In this document: positions 32,875 through 41,444 of the stretch, piece after piece
Numbering within the stretch: position 1 is the stretch's first letter
Layout: each line of letters opens with the position of its first letter
NCBI GenBank assembly: GCA_016214125.1
Contig: JACRPC010000008.1
Span: 1-64,000, forward strand
Source: Rhodospirillales bacterium
GTDB taxonomy: Bacteria; Pseudomonadota; Alphaproteobacteria; Rhodospirillales; WMHbin7
Direction of reading: 5' to 3'
DNA length: 64,000 bases
Position numbers and translations under genes: made by a program
Notes under the pieces: model-generated
The model's database searches: none
What the model saw: the letters and a program-made list of their open reading frames with translations, nothing else
Told to the model about the DNA's origin: nothing

Positions 32875-34521
32875 ATGGACCTGAAATTCGTCTTGCCGCA
32901 AGAACGCATCGCCGCCATGACCAAGGCCGGCTTTTGGCACGACCGCACGGTGATCGATTTTCTCGACGAGGCCGCCAACGAGGTCCCCGACAAGATCGCC
33001 TTCACCGATTGGAACAGCACCACCGGCCAGGCCACGACCTTCTCCTTCCGCCAGATGAAGAAGCTCTCCGAACGCCTGGGCGCCGGGCTGGCCGCCCTCG
33101 GCGTCGGCAAGGGCGACGTCGTCTCCTACCAGCTTCCCAATTGGTGGCAGTTCGTCGCGCTCCATCTGGCCTCGGCGCGCATCGGCGCCATCACCAACCC
33201 CCTGATGCCGATCTTCCGCGAGCGCGAACTCACCCACATGCTGGGGCTGGCGGAATCGAAGGTGCTGGTGGTGCCGCAGCGCTTTCGCGATTTCGATTAT
33301 CCGGCGATGGTCGGCAACATCCGGGCCAAGCTGCCAGCGCTCAAGCACCTCTTGGTGATCGGCGGCGAGGGCGAGCAGTCTTTCGAGGCCTTCGCGGCCC
33401 GGCGTTGGGAGGACGAAACCGACGCCCAGACGCTGTTCGCCGGCCGCCGCCAGGGCCCCAACGAGGTGACGCAGATTCTTTACACTTCGGGCACCACCGG
33501 CGAATCGAAGGGCGTCATGCAGACCGCCAACACCATGTATTCGAATCTGGTCGAATACGCGCGCCGTTTGAAGCTCGAACAGAACGACGTGGTGCTGATG
33601 GCCTCGCCGCTGGCGCACCAGACCGGCTTCATGTACGGCATGATGATGCCGATCATGCTGAAGGCGAAGACGGTGCTGCACGATGTCTGGTCGGGCGAGG
33701 CGGCGGCCAAGCGCATCCAGGACGAGGGCTGCACCTTCACCATGGCGGCCACGCCGTTCCTGGCCGATCTCGCCAACCTGCCCACTTTGGGCAAGCACGA
33801 CATTTCCAGCCTGCGCATCTTCCTCTGCGCCGGGGCGCCGATTCCCGAGGCGTTGGCGAAGAACGCCGCCCAGCGGCTGGGCTGCGCCATCATGTCGGCC
33901 TGGGGGATGACCGAGAACGGCGCGGTGACCACCACCAAGCCCGGCGATCCCGACGCCAAGGTCTTCGGCACCGATGGCTGCGCGCTTCCCGGCATGGAGG
34001 TGAAGGTGGTCGACGCCGAGGGCAAGACCTGCCCGACCGGCAGCGAAGGTGATTTGAAGGCCAAAGGTGCGGGCATCTTCGTCGGCTATCTGAAGCGGCC
34101 GGAACTGAACGGCATCGATTCCGATGGCTGGTTCGACACCGGCGACCGCGCCCGCATGGACGCCGACGGCTACATCCGCATCACCGGACGTTCGAAGGAC
34201 ATCATCATCCGGGGTGGCGAAAATATCCCGGTCATCGAGGTCGAAGGTATCCTCTATCGCCATCCGGCGGTCCAGGACGTGGCGGTGGTGGCGATGCCCG
34301 ACGCCCGGCTGGGCGAGCGCGCCTGCGCCTTCGCAACGCTGAAGCCGGGCGCGCCGCCGCTCACCCTGGCCGACGTCAGGGCCTTCCTGGCCGAGAACAA
34401 GATGGCGAAGAACTATTACCCCGAACGTCTGGAGATCGTCGCCGAAATGCCGCGCACCCCCTCGGGCAAGATCCAGAAGTTCAAGCTGCGCGACACCGCA
34501 AAATCCCTAAAGCCGGAATAG
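32875..34521 (+). CDS. aliA: Probable cyclohexanecarboxylate-CoA ligase
   Basis: 548 residues, about the size of Rhodopseudomonas AliA, preceded by GGGAGGAG. Start (KFVLPQERIAAMTKAGFWHDRT), QLPNWWQFVALHLASARIGAITNPLMPIFRERELTHML and FGTDG are closely AliA-like. AMP-binding motif ILYTSGTTGESKGVMQT near 202-218; SAWGMTENGA; DTGDRARMDADGYI; GRSKDIIIRGGENI; catalytic Lys in TPSGKIQKF near the C terminus. It would convert the imported acid to its CoA thioester with ATP. Confidence 0.8.
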   Translation: MDLKFVLPQERIAAMTKAGFWHDRTVIDFLDEAANEVPDKIAFTDWNSTTGQATTFSFRQMKKLSERLGAGLAALGVGKGDVVSYQLPNWWQFVALHLASARIGAITNPLMPIFRERELTHMLGLAESKVLVVPQRFRDFDYPAMVGNIRAKLPALKHLLVIGGEGEQSFEAFAARRWEDETDAQTLFAGRRQGPNEVTQILYTSGTTGESKGVMQTANTMYSNLVEYARRLKLEQNDVVLMASPLAHQTGFMYGMMMPIMLKAKTVLHDVWSGEAAAKRIQDEGCTFTMAATPFLADLANLPTLGKHDISSLRIFLCAGAPIPEALAKNAAQRLGCAIMSAWGMTENGAVTTTKPGDPDAKVFGTDGCALPGMEVKVVDAEGKTCPTGSEGDLKAKGAGIFVGYLKRPELNGIDSDGWFDTGDRARMDADGYIRITGRSKDIIIRGGENIPVIEVEGILYRHPAVQDVAVVAMPDARLGERACAFATLKPGAPPLTLADVRAFLAENKMAKNYYPERLEIVAEMPRTPSGKIQKFKLRDTAKSLKPE

Positions 34522-34525
34522 GCCG

Positions 34526-35275
34526 ATGGCGAAAGGGCCGCGCGGCGTGGTGGCGGTGACTGGGGCCGAACGCGGCATCGGCGCCGCCATCGCCCGCGAT
34601 CTGGTCTCGCGCGGCTTCACGGTCGCCGTGCTGTCGATCGGCGCCCGCCGGCCCGATCCGGGCAAGCTCACCCCCGCGCAACGCCGGCGCTTGCACGCCT
34701 TCGCCTGCGACATTACCGATGAGGCCCAGGCTGCCCAGGCGCTGGCCCAAGCCGCCAAACTGCCAGGCGGGCTGGTCGGGCTGGTCAACAACGCCGGCAT
34801 CCAGAAGGATGGCCCCTCGCACCGCTTCCCCACCGCCGATTTCGAAGCGGTGCTGCGCACCAATGTGCTGGGCACCTTCGCCATGTGTCGGCTGGCGCAT
34901 CCGCATCTGGTCAAGCAAGGCGGGCTGATCGTCAACATCAGCTCCTTTTGGGACCGCATGGGGGTGAAGAACCAGGTCGCCTACACGGCCTCCAAGGCGG
35001 CGGTGTCCTCGATCACCCGCTCGCTCGCCGTCGAATGGGCGAAGGACGGCATCCGCGTCCTGGCGGTGGCGCCGGGCTATATCGAGACGGATATGAACCG
35101 GGCGGCGCTCGCCAACGCCAAGATCCAGGCCTACATCGCCAAGCGCATCCCGCGGGGCAAGTCGGGCGTGCCCGAGGACATCGCCTGCGTCGTCGGCGCG
35201 CTCTACGACACCGACATGGCCTTCCTGACCGGCGAGATCATCCATGTCGATGGCGGCCAGGGCATCGTGCATTAA
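34526..35275 (+). CDS. Short-chain dehydrogenase/reductase
   Basis: 249 residues. Cofactor motif TGAERGIG at about 12-19, GLVNNAGIQKDGP, and catalytic Ser (NISSFWDRMG) with Tyr-x3-Lys (YTASKAA). The C-terminal TGEIIHVDGGQGI is standard for 3-oxoacyl-(acyl carrier) reductase-like SDRs. The start lies four bases after the AliA stop, so it is in the same operon. It could handle a hydroxyl on a substituted ring; the substrate is not known. Confidence 0.85.
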   Translation: MAKGPRGVVAVTGAERGIGAAIARDLVSRGFTVAVLSIGARRPDPGKLTPAQRRRLHAFACDITDEAQAAQALAQAAKLPGGLVGLVNNAGIQKDGPSHRFPTADFEAVLRTNVLGTFAMCRLAHPHLVKQGGLIVNISSFWDRMGVKNQVAYTASKAAVSSITRSLAVEWAKDGIRVLAVAPGYIETDMNRAALANAKIQAYIAKRIPRGKSGVPEDIACVVGALYDTDMAFLTGEIIHVDGGQGIVH

Positions 35276-35409
35276 CTCACGGCGGCAAGGCCGCTGCGCG
35301 CCCGAACGCATTGGATTGCCGGCAAGGCCGGCCGGCGCGGGAGCCAAGCGAGCTGAAGGCGAGCGCTTGGGCCGATTGAGGGACGTAAATGAATGAGGAG
35401 AAACCAACA
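35276..35409 (+). other. Hairpin-rich spacer between two SDR genes
   Basis: About 130 bases. CCAAGCG at about 35343 and CGCTTGG near 35364 form a 7-bp stem, and overlapping GGCCGGC repeats near 35325-35340 can also pair. No T-run follows, so this is more likely an mRNA processing or stability element than a terminator. Low certainty. Confidence 0.35.
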
Positions 35410-36114
35410 ATGCATTCCGTCGTTGTCACCGGTGGGGCCGGCGATATGGGCCAGGCGATTTGCGAAAGCTTCCGCGCCGACGGCTACCTTGTCTTCGCCG
35501 CCGATGTGAAGCCGGGCAAGCCGGACGAGCGCCTGATCCCCGTTCCGCTCGACGTCACCGACCGCGCCGCCTGCAAGGCTTTGGCCGAACGGGCCAACCG
35601 GGAGGCGCCCCTGAAGGTCTGGGTCAATGGCGCCGGCATTTTCGTCACCGGCCCGGTGGAAGAGGCCGACAGCGCGGTCTGGGATCGCATCATCGCCGTC
35701 AACCTCACCGGCACCTTCCATGGCTGCGCCGCGGCGCTGCCGATCTTGAAGGCCAATGGCGGCGGCCACATCGTCAACATCGGCTCGGTGTCGGGCCAAG
35801 TCGGGGGCGTCGGCGTCAACCCGGCCTATGGTGCCTCGAAGGCCGGCGTGCATGCGCTGACCAAAACCTACGCCGTCGAAGGGGCGCGCTTCGGCGTCAC
35901 CTGCAACGCGGTGGCGCCCGGCCTTCTGCAAGGGTCGATGACCGGCGCCTTTTCCGCGTCGCAGATGGAGAAGATGATGAAGACCACGCCGATGCGCCGG
36001 TTGGGCAAGATGGAGGAAGTGGCCTCGGCGGTGCGCTTCCTGGCCGATCGCCAGGCGGGCTATGTCACCGGCGCCATCCTGCCGGTCAATGGCGGCGTCT
36101 ATCTTTACGGATAA
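35410..36114 (+). CDS. Short-chain dehydrogenase/reductase
   Basis: 234 residues from MHSVVVTGGAGDMG; GAGGAG lies nine bases upstream. An ATG 21 bases earlier (35389) also has a GAGGG ahead of it, so a 241-residue form is possible. TGGAGDMG is the cofactor loop; WVNGAGIF, IGSVSGQVG and YGASKAG carry the catalytic Ser, Tyr and Lys; ends VTGAILPVNGGVYLYG. A second SDR within the alicyclic-acid operon, substrate unknown. Confidence 0.87.
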   Translation: MHSVVVTGGAGDMGQAICESFRADGYLVFAADVKPGKPDERLIPVPLDVTDRAACKALAERANREAPLKVWVNGAGIFVTGPVEEADSAVWDRIIAVNLTGTFHGCAAALPILKANGGGHIVNIGSVSGQVGGVGVNPAYGASKAGVHALTKTYAVEGARFGVTCNAVAPGLLQGSMTGAFSASQMEKMMKTTPMRRLGKMEEVASAVRFLADRQAGYVTGAILPVNGGVYLYG

Positions 36115-36125
36115 GGAAGACCGCA

Positions 36126-37454
36126 GTGCCCAAGCGCTATCTGCCCAACATCCGCGACCAGTACGAGGCCTATCCGTTTCCCAAACGCGATCCCGAGCAG
36201 GAACGCAGCCGCGTCATCGCCAGCGAACTCGAGATGCTGGGCAAGATCAATCATTTCGGCTTTGCCGGGCGCCAAAGCTTCGGTCCCGGCTTTCGCGCCC
36301 TGGTGGCGGGCGGCGGCACCGGCGATTCGGCGATCTTCCTGGCCGAGCAATTGCGCAAGCGTGGCGGCCGCGTCACCTATCTCGATCTCTCGCGAACCAG
36401 CATGGAGACCGCCCAGGCGCGGGCGGCGGTGCGCAATCTCGCCAACATCGAGTGGGTGCACGGCTCGATCCTCGATCTGCCCGAGATGGGGCTGGCGCCC
36501 TTCGACTACATCAATTGCGCCGGGGTGCTGCACCATCTGGCCGATCCCGACGAGGGGCTGCGCTGTCTGGCGGCGGTGGTCAAGGAGGATGGCTGCCTTG
36601 GCCTGATGGTCTATGGCCGGCTGGGCCGGATCGACATCTACGCCACCCAGGAGCTGATGCGCCACCTTACCGCCGGCGAGCCCAGCCTGGCCGAACGGGT
36701 CGCCCTTGCCAAAGAAGTGCTCACCCGTCTGCCGCCCAACAACATTCTGATGCGCGGGCGTGACCGCAAGGCGACGCTTGATCTCTTGCTCGATGACGAG
36801 CCCAATCTGGTCGACGCGCTTCTGCACGAACAGGATCGGGCCTACAACGTGGCGGAAATCTACACCTGGCTCGACCAGGCGGGGCTTAAGCTGGTCGAAT
36901 TCTCCACCTATCAGGGCCTGGGCGGAGTCTGCCGGCTCGAATACGATCCCGCCCTCTATCTCGAGGGCCTACCGGTTCTTGAGCGGGTGCGAAAACTGCC
37001 GCTGCCCATCCAGCAAACGATTGCCGAAAGCATCAACGGCTCGATGGGTCTGCACGGCTTCTACGCCGCCAAGCGCGCCGCCACTATCGCCCGCCTCGAC
37101 GATCCGGCGATGGTGCCCAATTTCCTCACCACCCACGCCATCGAGGTCTGCCGCAAGCTGGCGGCGGCGGGACCGGAAGGAATCGCCGTCACGCTCCGCT
37201 TCGAGGTCAAATACACCTTCCGCCCGCATCCGGCCACCCAGGCCTTTCTGACCCTGATCGACGGCCAAAGCGACATGGCGGCCATCCTCTCCCGGCTGGC
37301 GGCGATGCCGGCGGTGGCGGCGCAGGGGCTCGATCGCGCCGCCCTCATGGCCAAGCTGGTCAAGGATTTCGACATCCTGGCCGCCCTCCAACTCGTGGTG
37401 CTGCGCCATCGCGACGCGCCGCCAATCGGCACCATCGTCAAGAGCTACGCTTAG
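36126..37454 (+). CDS. Class I SAM-dependent methyltransferase with large C-terminal domain
   Basis: 442 residues starting with GTG at 36126, preceded by AAGGAAG. It starts PKRYLPNIRDQYEAYPFPKRDP; the QYE.YP.P stretch is common in a group of bacterial methyltransferases. The SAM site is ALVAGGGTGDSAIFLAEQL near 58-76, followed by YLDLS, and a FDYINCAGVLHHLADP segment typical of class I enzymes. Residues about 230-442 form an extra domain I do not recognise. It is 11 bases after the SDR, apparently the last gene of the operon. The methyl acceptor is unknown. Confidence 0.78.
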   Translation: MPKRYLPNIRDQYEAYPFPKRDPEQERSRVIASELEMLGKINHFGFAGRQSFGPGFRALVAGGGTGDSAIFLAEQLRKRGGRVTYLDLSRTSMETAQARAAVRNLANIEWVHGSILDLPEMGLAPFDYINCAGVLHHLADPDEGLRCLAAVVKEDGCLGLMVYGRLGRIDIYATQELMRHLTAGEPSLAERVALAKEVLTRLPPNNILMRGRDRKATLDLLLDDEPNLVDALLHEQDRAYNVAEIYTWLDQAGLKLVEFSTYQGLGGVCRLEYDPALYLEGLPVLERVRKLPLPIQQTIAESINGSMGLHGFYAAKRAATIARLDDPAMVPNFLTTHAIEVCRKLAAAGPEGIAVTLRFEVKYTFRPHPATQAFLTLIDGQSDMAAILSRLAAMPAVAAQGLDRAALMAKLVKDFDILAALQLVVLRHRDAPPIGTIVKSYA

Positions 37455-37546
37455 AGCGGTTTGCGTTTAATCTGACACATGACGCGAAAGGCGGCCATTG
37501 CAGCCACGGTCAAGCGTGCTTGGGCGCGCGCAAGGCTGAGGGGCAA

Positions 37547-37590
37547 ATAAAAAACTAGAGCCTGATGCCGGTTTTCTGCATCAGGCTCTA
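37547..37590 (-). terminator. Rho-independent terminator of the glycosyltransferase gene
   Basis: TAGAGCCTGATGC at 37556-37568 pairs perfectly over 13 bp with GCATCAGGCTCTA at 37578-37590 around a 9-base loop. On the minus strand the stem is followed by G and TTTTTT (37549-37554). The stem contains the glycosyltransferase stop codon. Confidence 0.85.
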
Positions 37591-38484
37591 AGCGGGCACG
37601 CCCTTCCAGCGCGGCGAAACCGGATGGCGTTTGCCGTGGCGGTCGAACAGGAACTCGGCCTTGCGCCCGGCCTGGCACAGATGGACGACGCGGATGGGTT
37701 CGTAGGGCGCCACCGGTTCGGTCAACCGCCCGTTCGCCGGATCGTAAAGAGGCATGGTGAACTCGCAGATCCAATTGTAGGTCGAGGCGACGGGGCGGAT
37801 GCTGTAAAGCCCGGTGTGGAAGGCGTAGTTGAAGGAATTGGCCTCGAGGAAGAATTCCTCGGGTCGCGCCAGCGAGAGCTGATAGTCGGGATCGCCGCCT
37901 ACCTTGCGAAGCCGCTCTTCGGTTTTCGTGGCCAGTACATATTGCCAGGAGCGCCAGAAAATCGACTCGCGATGGGCGGCGAAGACGCCGCTGTTGAGCG
38001 TCACCCGATCGACCAGCGTGTCGGGCTTTCCCGCCACCGATTCGTAGGTGGCGCGCAGATAGGTGCGCAGAGTCGAGGCGGGCGAATAGAGATGCGGGAA
38101 GGCCACATGCAGATCGGGCACCACCGCGACATCGGCCTTGGTCGATTCCTGGGCCAATTCGGCCATCGCCTCCGGCATCTGCACCCAACTGTCGGCATCG
38201 AGATAGACGATGGTTTCGAAATCGGGAAAATAGTTGGGCAGGAAGGGGCGCGAGAACATGGCGAGCGCCCCTTGCGGGCAGCGCGCCGGGCCGCCCAAAT
38301 CCCACTTGGCCGGGGCCACGATGGCGCCCCGGGCTTGCAAGGAGTTGCGCGGGGCCGGCGCAAGGCCGACATCGAGAACGCCGAACGGAATCTCGGTCGG
38401 GCTTTGCCGCAGCGAGTCGAGCAAATCCGAGGCCAGTGCGAAATACCCCTCATTCGCTCCGGTGACGACAATGAACGACCTCAT
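37588..38484 (-). CDS. Glycosyltransferase-like protein (GT-A fold, GT8-like)
   Basis: 298 residues. The N-terminal MRSFIVVTGANEGYFALASDLLDSL start and the TIVYLDADSWVQMPEAM segment near residues 91-107 (DAD as the DxD metal/nucleotide-sugar motif) fit a GT-A glycosyltransferase. NSGVFAAHRESIFW is also consistent with GT8-type enzymes. Cytoplasmic, without membrane segments. No other sugar gene is nearby, so donor and acceptor are unknown. Its start lies within 20 bases of a repeat cluster (38502-38573), so its original promoter may have been replaced. Confidence 0.7.
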   Translation of the reverse strand: MRSFIVVTGANEGYFALASDLLDSLRQSPTEIPFGVLDVGLAPAPRNSLQARGAIVAPAKWDLGGPARCPQGALAMFSRPFLPNYFPDFETIVYLDADSWVQMPEAMAELAQESTKADVAVVPDLHVAFPHLYSPASTLRTYLRATYESVAGKPDTLVDRVTLNSGVFAAHRESIFWRSWQYVLATKTEERLRKVGGDPDYQLSLARPEEFFLEANSFNYAFHTGLYSIRPVASTYNWICEFTMPLYDPANGRLTEPVAPYEPIRVVHLCQAGRKAEFLFDRHGKRHPVSPRWKGVPA

Positions 38485-38501
38485 GGCTCACCCAAGCGGT
38501 A

Positions 38502-38573
38502 AATTCGGTGACATCATACGAATTTCCGCGAAATTCGGGTGACATCCGAATTCGGTGACATCATACGAATTTC
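38502..38573. repeat. Pair of exact 25-bp direct repeats with a partial third copy
   Basis: A 25-base unit beginning AATTCGGTGACATCATACG occurs at 38502-38526 and identically at 38549-38573; a partial copy, AATTCGGGTGACATC, sits between them at 38532-38546. The unit has imperfect self-complementarity at its ends (GAAATT/AATTTC). It lies 17 bases upstream of the glycosyltransferase start. Probably left by a mobile element; the family cannot be named. Confidence 0.7.
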
Positions 38574-39270
38574 GCTCCCCTCTTCCGCTATCCGTCGCGC
38601 CTTTCGCATGCCGTCCTCAAGGATAATGGCAAGCCGCTTCAAGTCAATCCACCCCGCCTTGGGGTGGCGTGGCGGCAAACGAGATGGGCAAGCGCCAAGG
38701 CCGGACGAATGCTAGGGGTCCGATGAGCGAGCATCCCGTTCATCCCTGTCCGTCTACCCCATCATCCGTGCCTCATCGACCCACGACGATCCCGCGCCCC
38801 GCTTCCGGCGAAAACCGATCCCCGGGGCGGCTTGACGCTTTCATGACGGTTAAGCCCTTCCCTCTCTCGCCATCGCGCCTCCTCGGTGTGCTCCGCGCTC
38901 CCTGCGGTTGGCCCTGGGGAGCCAACCTAGTCCGGCTCCGGCCGTTGTTCCCTTTATGACCTAATATATAAACTATATTTTCCTTGTTATCCAATCTAAA
39001 ACCTCGTATATACAAGGAACCTTATTCCGGCCGCCTCGGCGGCCTGCTGTATGAACCGTCTAAAATCAATAGATTAACCAGCAATCCGGCGCGGCCTCTC
39101 TCGGCCCATGTTGCGAACGTCTCGCAAAACAACTGAAATTCATCCGTCTTATCAAAACACTAATACAAAAATTGCTGACACAATGGCCCGGAAACGGTGG
39201 TGAATCGAATAATATCAACGACTTACTTAAGTCAAAGCGGCGCCAGCCGGGTACCTTTCGGGTGTGGACC

Positions 39271-39352
39271 GGCGCAAATCGGGCGCAGATCGGCGCATTC
39301 CGGGAGCGCACGAAGTGCGCGACTGGCGCGTTGAGCGCCCGCCCGCCCATGC
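39271..39352. repeat. Short GGCGCA repeats and consecutive hairpins
   Basis: Three near-copies of GGCGCAnATC run from 39271 to 39300, followed by three small hairpins: GCGCAC/GTGCGC, GGCGC/GCGCC and CGCCCGC/GCGGGCG-like pairs up to about 39352. No gene overlaps convincingly. Possible REP-like or decayed mobile sequence. Confidence 0.4.
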
Positions 39353-39428
39353 GGGCGAAAGCCAAGGGGCGGGACGGCCCCGCCGGCGACGGAGGCCTGC
39401 CCCCCTTCCCCGTCTCTCCCCTCGCCCC

Positions 39429-39461
39429 AAAAAAATCCCCCGCCCTTGGTCTGGGCGGGGG
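39429..39461 (-). terminator. Rho-independent terminator of the second Liv operon
   Basis: On the minus strand CCCCCGCCC (39461-39453) pairs with GGGCGGGGG (39445-39437) across a 7-base loop, followed by A and TTTTTTT (39435-39429). It lies 54 bases beyond the stop of the binding-protein gene at 39516. Confidence 0.88.
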
Positions 39462-39515
39462 AGGCAAAGCCATCCTCGGGAGAAGGAAGGGATGAGGATG
39501 GGTTCTCGGATCGGC

Positions 39516-40715
39516 TTACTTCATCTTGCAGCTCGGATCGGGCGCCGGGGTGGCGATCGACCCATCCACCGCCATCTCGATCACCGGCTTCAGCTCGGCA
39601 CCCACCTTGCCCACCTTGCCCATGTAGTTGGGCATGATGAGCTGGTGGTCCTGGGCGCGCATGGTGACCTTGCCGAAGATGGTGTCGTCAAGCGACAGGC
39701 CTTCCAGGGCCTTGGCCACCTTCTCCGGTTCGTCCGAACCGGCCTTGGCGACGGCGGCGAACAGCAGTTGCATGCCGACATAGGTCTCGGCCTCGAAATT
39801 GGCCGGATCGCGGTTGAACTCCTTCTTCCAGGCGGCGACGAAGGCCTTGTTGGCCGGGGTGTCCAACCCGTCGGAGTAGTTGATGATGCCCCAGATGCCT
39901 TCGGCGATCGGCCCCATCCCCTTGATGGTCAGCGGCACGGCGAAGCTCTGGCTCACCGGGAAGATGGTCTTCAAAAGGCCGAACTGATCGGCCTGGACGC
40001 CGAAATTGATGGCGTCGCGGCCCGAGATCGCCACCCACATGCCCTGGGCCTTCTGGTCCTTGATCTGCTGGATGTGCGGCGCGTAGTCCTTGGTGCCGAT
40101 GGGCGCGAAGTACGAGGCCTTGAGATTCTTGCCCGCGACCTTGGCGGCCTTGGTGAATTCCTCGGCGGAATCGCGGCCCCAGGCATAGTCGGCGGCCATG
40201 ATCACCCAATCCTTCTCGGGCCGCGATTTGAGCCAGGGCCCGATCACCGCCATGTCCATGGCGTCGGAATGGTTGGCGCGGAACATGCGGGTGTTGCAGG
40301 CGTCGGCGGTCAGCTTGTTGCTCTTGTTGATGGTGGCGAGGTAGAGGGCATCCCACTTCTCGAGCTGGCCGCCCACCGCCAGGCCCTGGGCCGACGAGAT
40401 GAGTCCGACCAGAAGCTTGTAGCCGCCCAACACCAGCTTTTCGGAAGCGCGGCGCGCCACTTCGGGATCGGTTTCGGCGTCGGCGAATTCATACTGCACG
40501 GTGCGCCCCTTGAGGGTGCCCTTGGCGGCCGCTTCCTTGGCGGCGAAGGTGACGGCGCGCTTCACCTCTTCGCCCAGATCGGCGTAGGGGCCGGTGAGCG
40601 AGGTGGCGACGCCGATCTTCACCGGCCCGCTTTGCGCATACGCCGGCAGACCCGGCAGGGCGACGAGCGCCGCCAAGGCCAGCGGCGCCGCAAGTTTGAT
40701 CAGGCTATGCTTCAT
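39516..40715 (-). CDS. livK: ABC transporter substrate-binding protein (LivK/HAAT family), second system
   Basis: 399 residues with a signal peptide ending near LPAYAQ. VKIGVATSLTGPYADLGEEVKRAVTFAAKEA and LLVGLISSAQGLAVGG are typical for periplasmic binding proteins of the branched-chain amino acid/amide/organic acid family; DACNTRMFRANHSDAMDM is a further family-like stretch. Here the gene is last in its operon (order H-M-G-F-K), unlike the first system at 24.8 kb. Ligand unknown. A terminator follows. Confidence 0.88.
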   Translation of the reverse strand: MKHSLIKLAAPLALAALVALPGLPAYAQSGPVKIGVATSLTGPYADLGEEVKRAVTFAAKEAAAKGTLKGRTVQYEFADAETDPEVARRASEKLVLGGYKLLVGLISSAQGLAVGGQLEKWDALYLATINKSNKLTADACNTRMFRANHSDAMDMAVIGPWLKSRPEKDWVIMAADYAWGRDSAEEFTKAAKVAGKNLKASYFAPIGTKDYAPHIQQIKDQKAQGMWVAISGRDAINFGVQADQFGLLKTIFPVSQSFAVPLTIKGMGPIAEGIWGIINYSDGLDTPANKAFVAAWKKEFNRDPANFEAETYVGMQLLFAAVAKAGSDEPEKVAKALEGLSLDDTIFGKVTMRAQDHQLIMPNYMGKVGKVGAELKPVIEMAVDGSIATPAPDPSCKMK

Positions 40716-40736
40716 GGGTTCCTCCTGGGTTGTCGT

Positions 40737-41444
40737 CTAGATGGCTATGTGTCGCTGCAACGAAGTCCGGTCGATGCCGTCGAGGCTGCCTTCCTCGACG
40801 ACCCGGCCCTTGGCAAGCACGGCGAAGCGGCGCGACACCCGCTCGACCAGGCTTAGATTCTGTTCGATCAGCAACAGCGCGGTGCCCTTGGCGTTCAGGG
40901 CCCCGAACACGGCGGCCAATTCGTCGACGATCACCGGTGCCAGACCCTCGCTGGGCTCGTCGAGCACCAAGAGATCGGGATTGGCCATCAGGGCCCGGCC
41001 GATCGCCAGCATCTGCTGCTGGCCGCCGGAGAGCGCGGTGCCCGGCGCCTCGGCGCGCTCGCGCAGCACCGGGAAGAGATCGAAGACGCCGTCGAGTGTC
41101 CAAGCGCCGGCGCGGTTGCTGGCGGCGCCCAGCATCAGATTCTCGCGCACGCTGAGATTGGGAAAGAGCTTGCGGCCCTGCAGGGCGACGCCGATGCCGG
41201 CCCGCGCCGCCTGATAGGGACGCGGGCGCTCGATGGCCCGGTCGTGAAAGCGGATGGCGCCCGCGCCATGACGGGCGATGCCCAGGAGCGTGTTGACGAT
41301 GGTGGTCTTGCCCACCCCGTTGCGCCCCAGAATGGCGACGCTCTCGCCGGCGCGCACCTGGAAACTCACCCCATGCAGGATGTGGGCGGCGCCGTAAAAG
41401 GCGTCGACGCCCTCAAAAGCCAGCACGGGGGCGTGGGCGTTCAT
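40737..41444 (-). CDS. livF: ABC transporter ATP-binding protein (LivF family), second system
   Basis: 235 residues. Walker A GRNGVGKTT (Ala to Val relative to most), signature LSGGQQQMLAIGRALM, Walker B LLVLDEPSEGLAPVI and switch-region LIEQNLSLV in which the usual His is Asn/Gln, as is common in LivF. The start overlaps the LivG stop by four bases. Confidence 0.92.
   Translation of the reverse strand: MNAHAPVLAFEGVDAFYGAAHILHGVSFQVRAGESVAILGRNGVGKTTIVNTLLGIARHGAGAIRFHDRAIERPRPYQAARAGIGVALQGRKLFPNLSVRENLMLGAASNRAGAWTLDGVFDLFPVLRERAEAPGTALSGGQQQMLAIGRALMANPDLLVLDEPSEGLAPVIVDELAAVFGALNAKGTALLLIEQNLSLVERVSRRFAVLAKGRVVEEGSLDGIDRTSLQRHIAI

Larger units (their letters stand above)
38485..39515. 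other. 1-kb gene-free region rich in repeats
   Basis: No convincing gene in either strand. It holds a pair of 25-bp direct repeats (38502-38573), a GC-rich stretch, an AT-rich island at about 38955-39010 with alternating TA runs, hairpins and short GGCGCA repeats at 39270-39352, and a strong terminator for the upstream-facing operon at 39429-39461. Open frames across it are overlapping in both strands with Arg/Pro-rich translations and look like chance or decayed mobile DNA. Confidence 0.6.

Noticed and set aside
31600-34263. 887-codon minus-strand open frame
   Set aside because: Antisense to AliB- and AliA-like genes with clear family motifs.
37452-37546. Terminator for the methyltransferase gene
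   Set aside because: The strong hairpin at 37556-37590 has its T-run on the minus strand only; nothing comparable was found for plus-strand transcripts.
38485-39515. CRISPR array in the repeat-rich gap
   Set aside because: Only two full repeats, spaced 22 bases with a partial repeat between them; no regular spacers and no cas genes in the window.
39264-40856. 530-codon plus-strand gene in the repeat region
   Set aside because: Mostly antisense to the second binding-protein gene and begins in the hairpin cluster; no recognisable domain.
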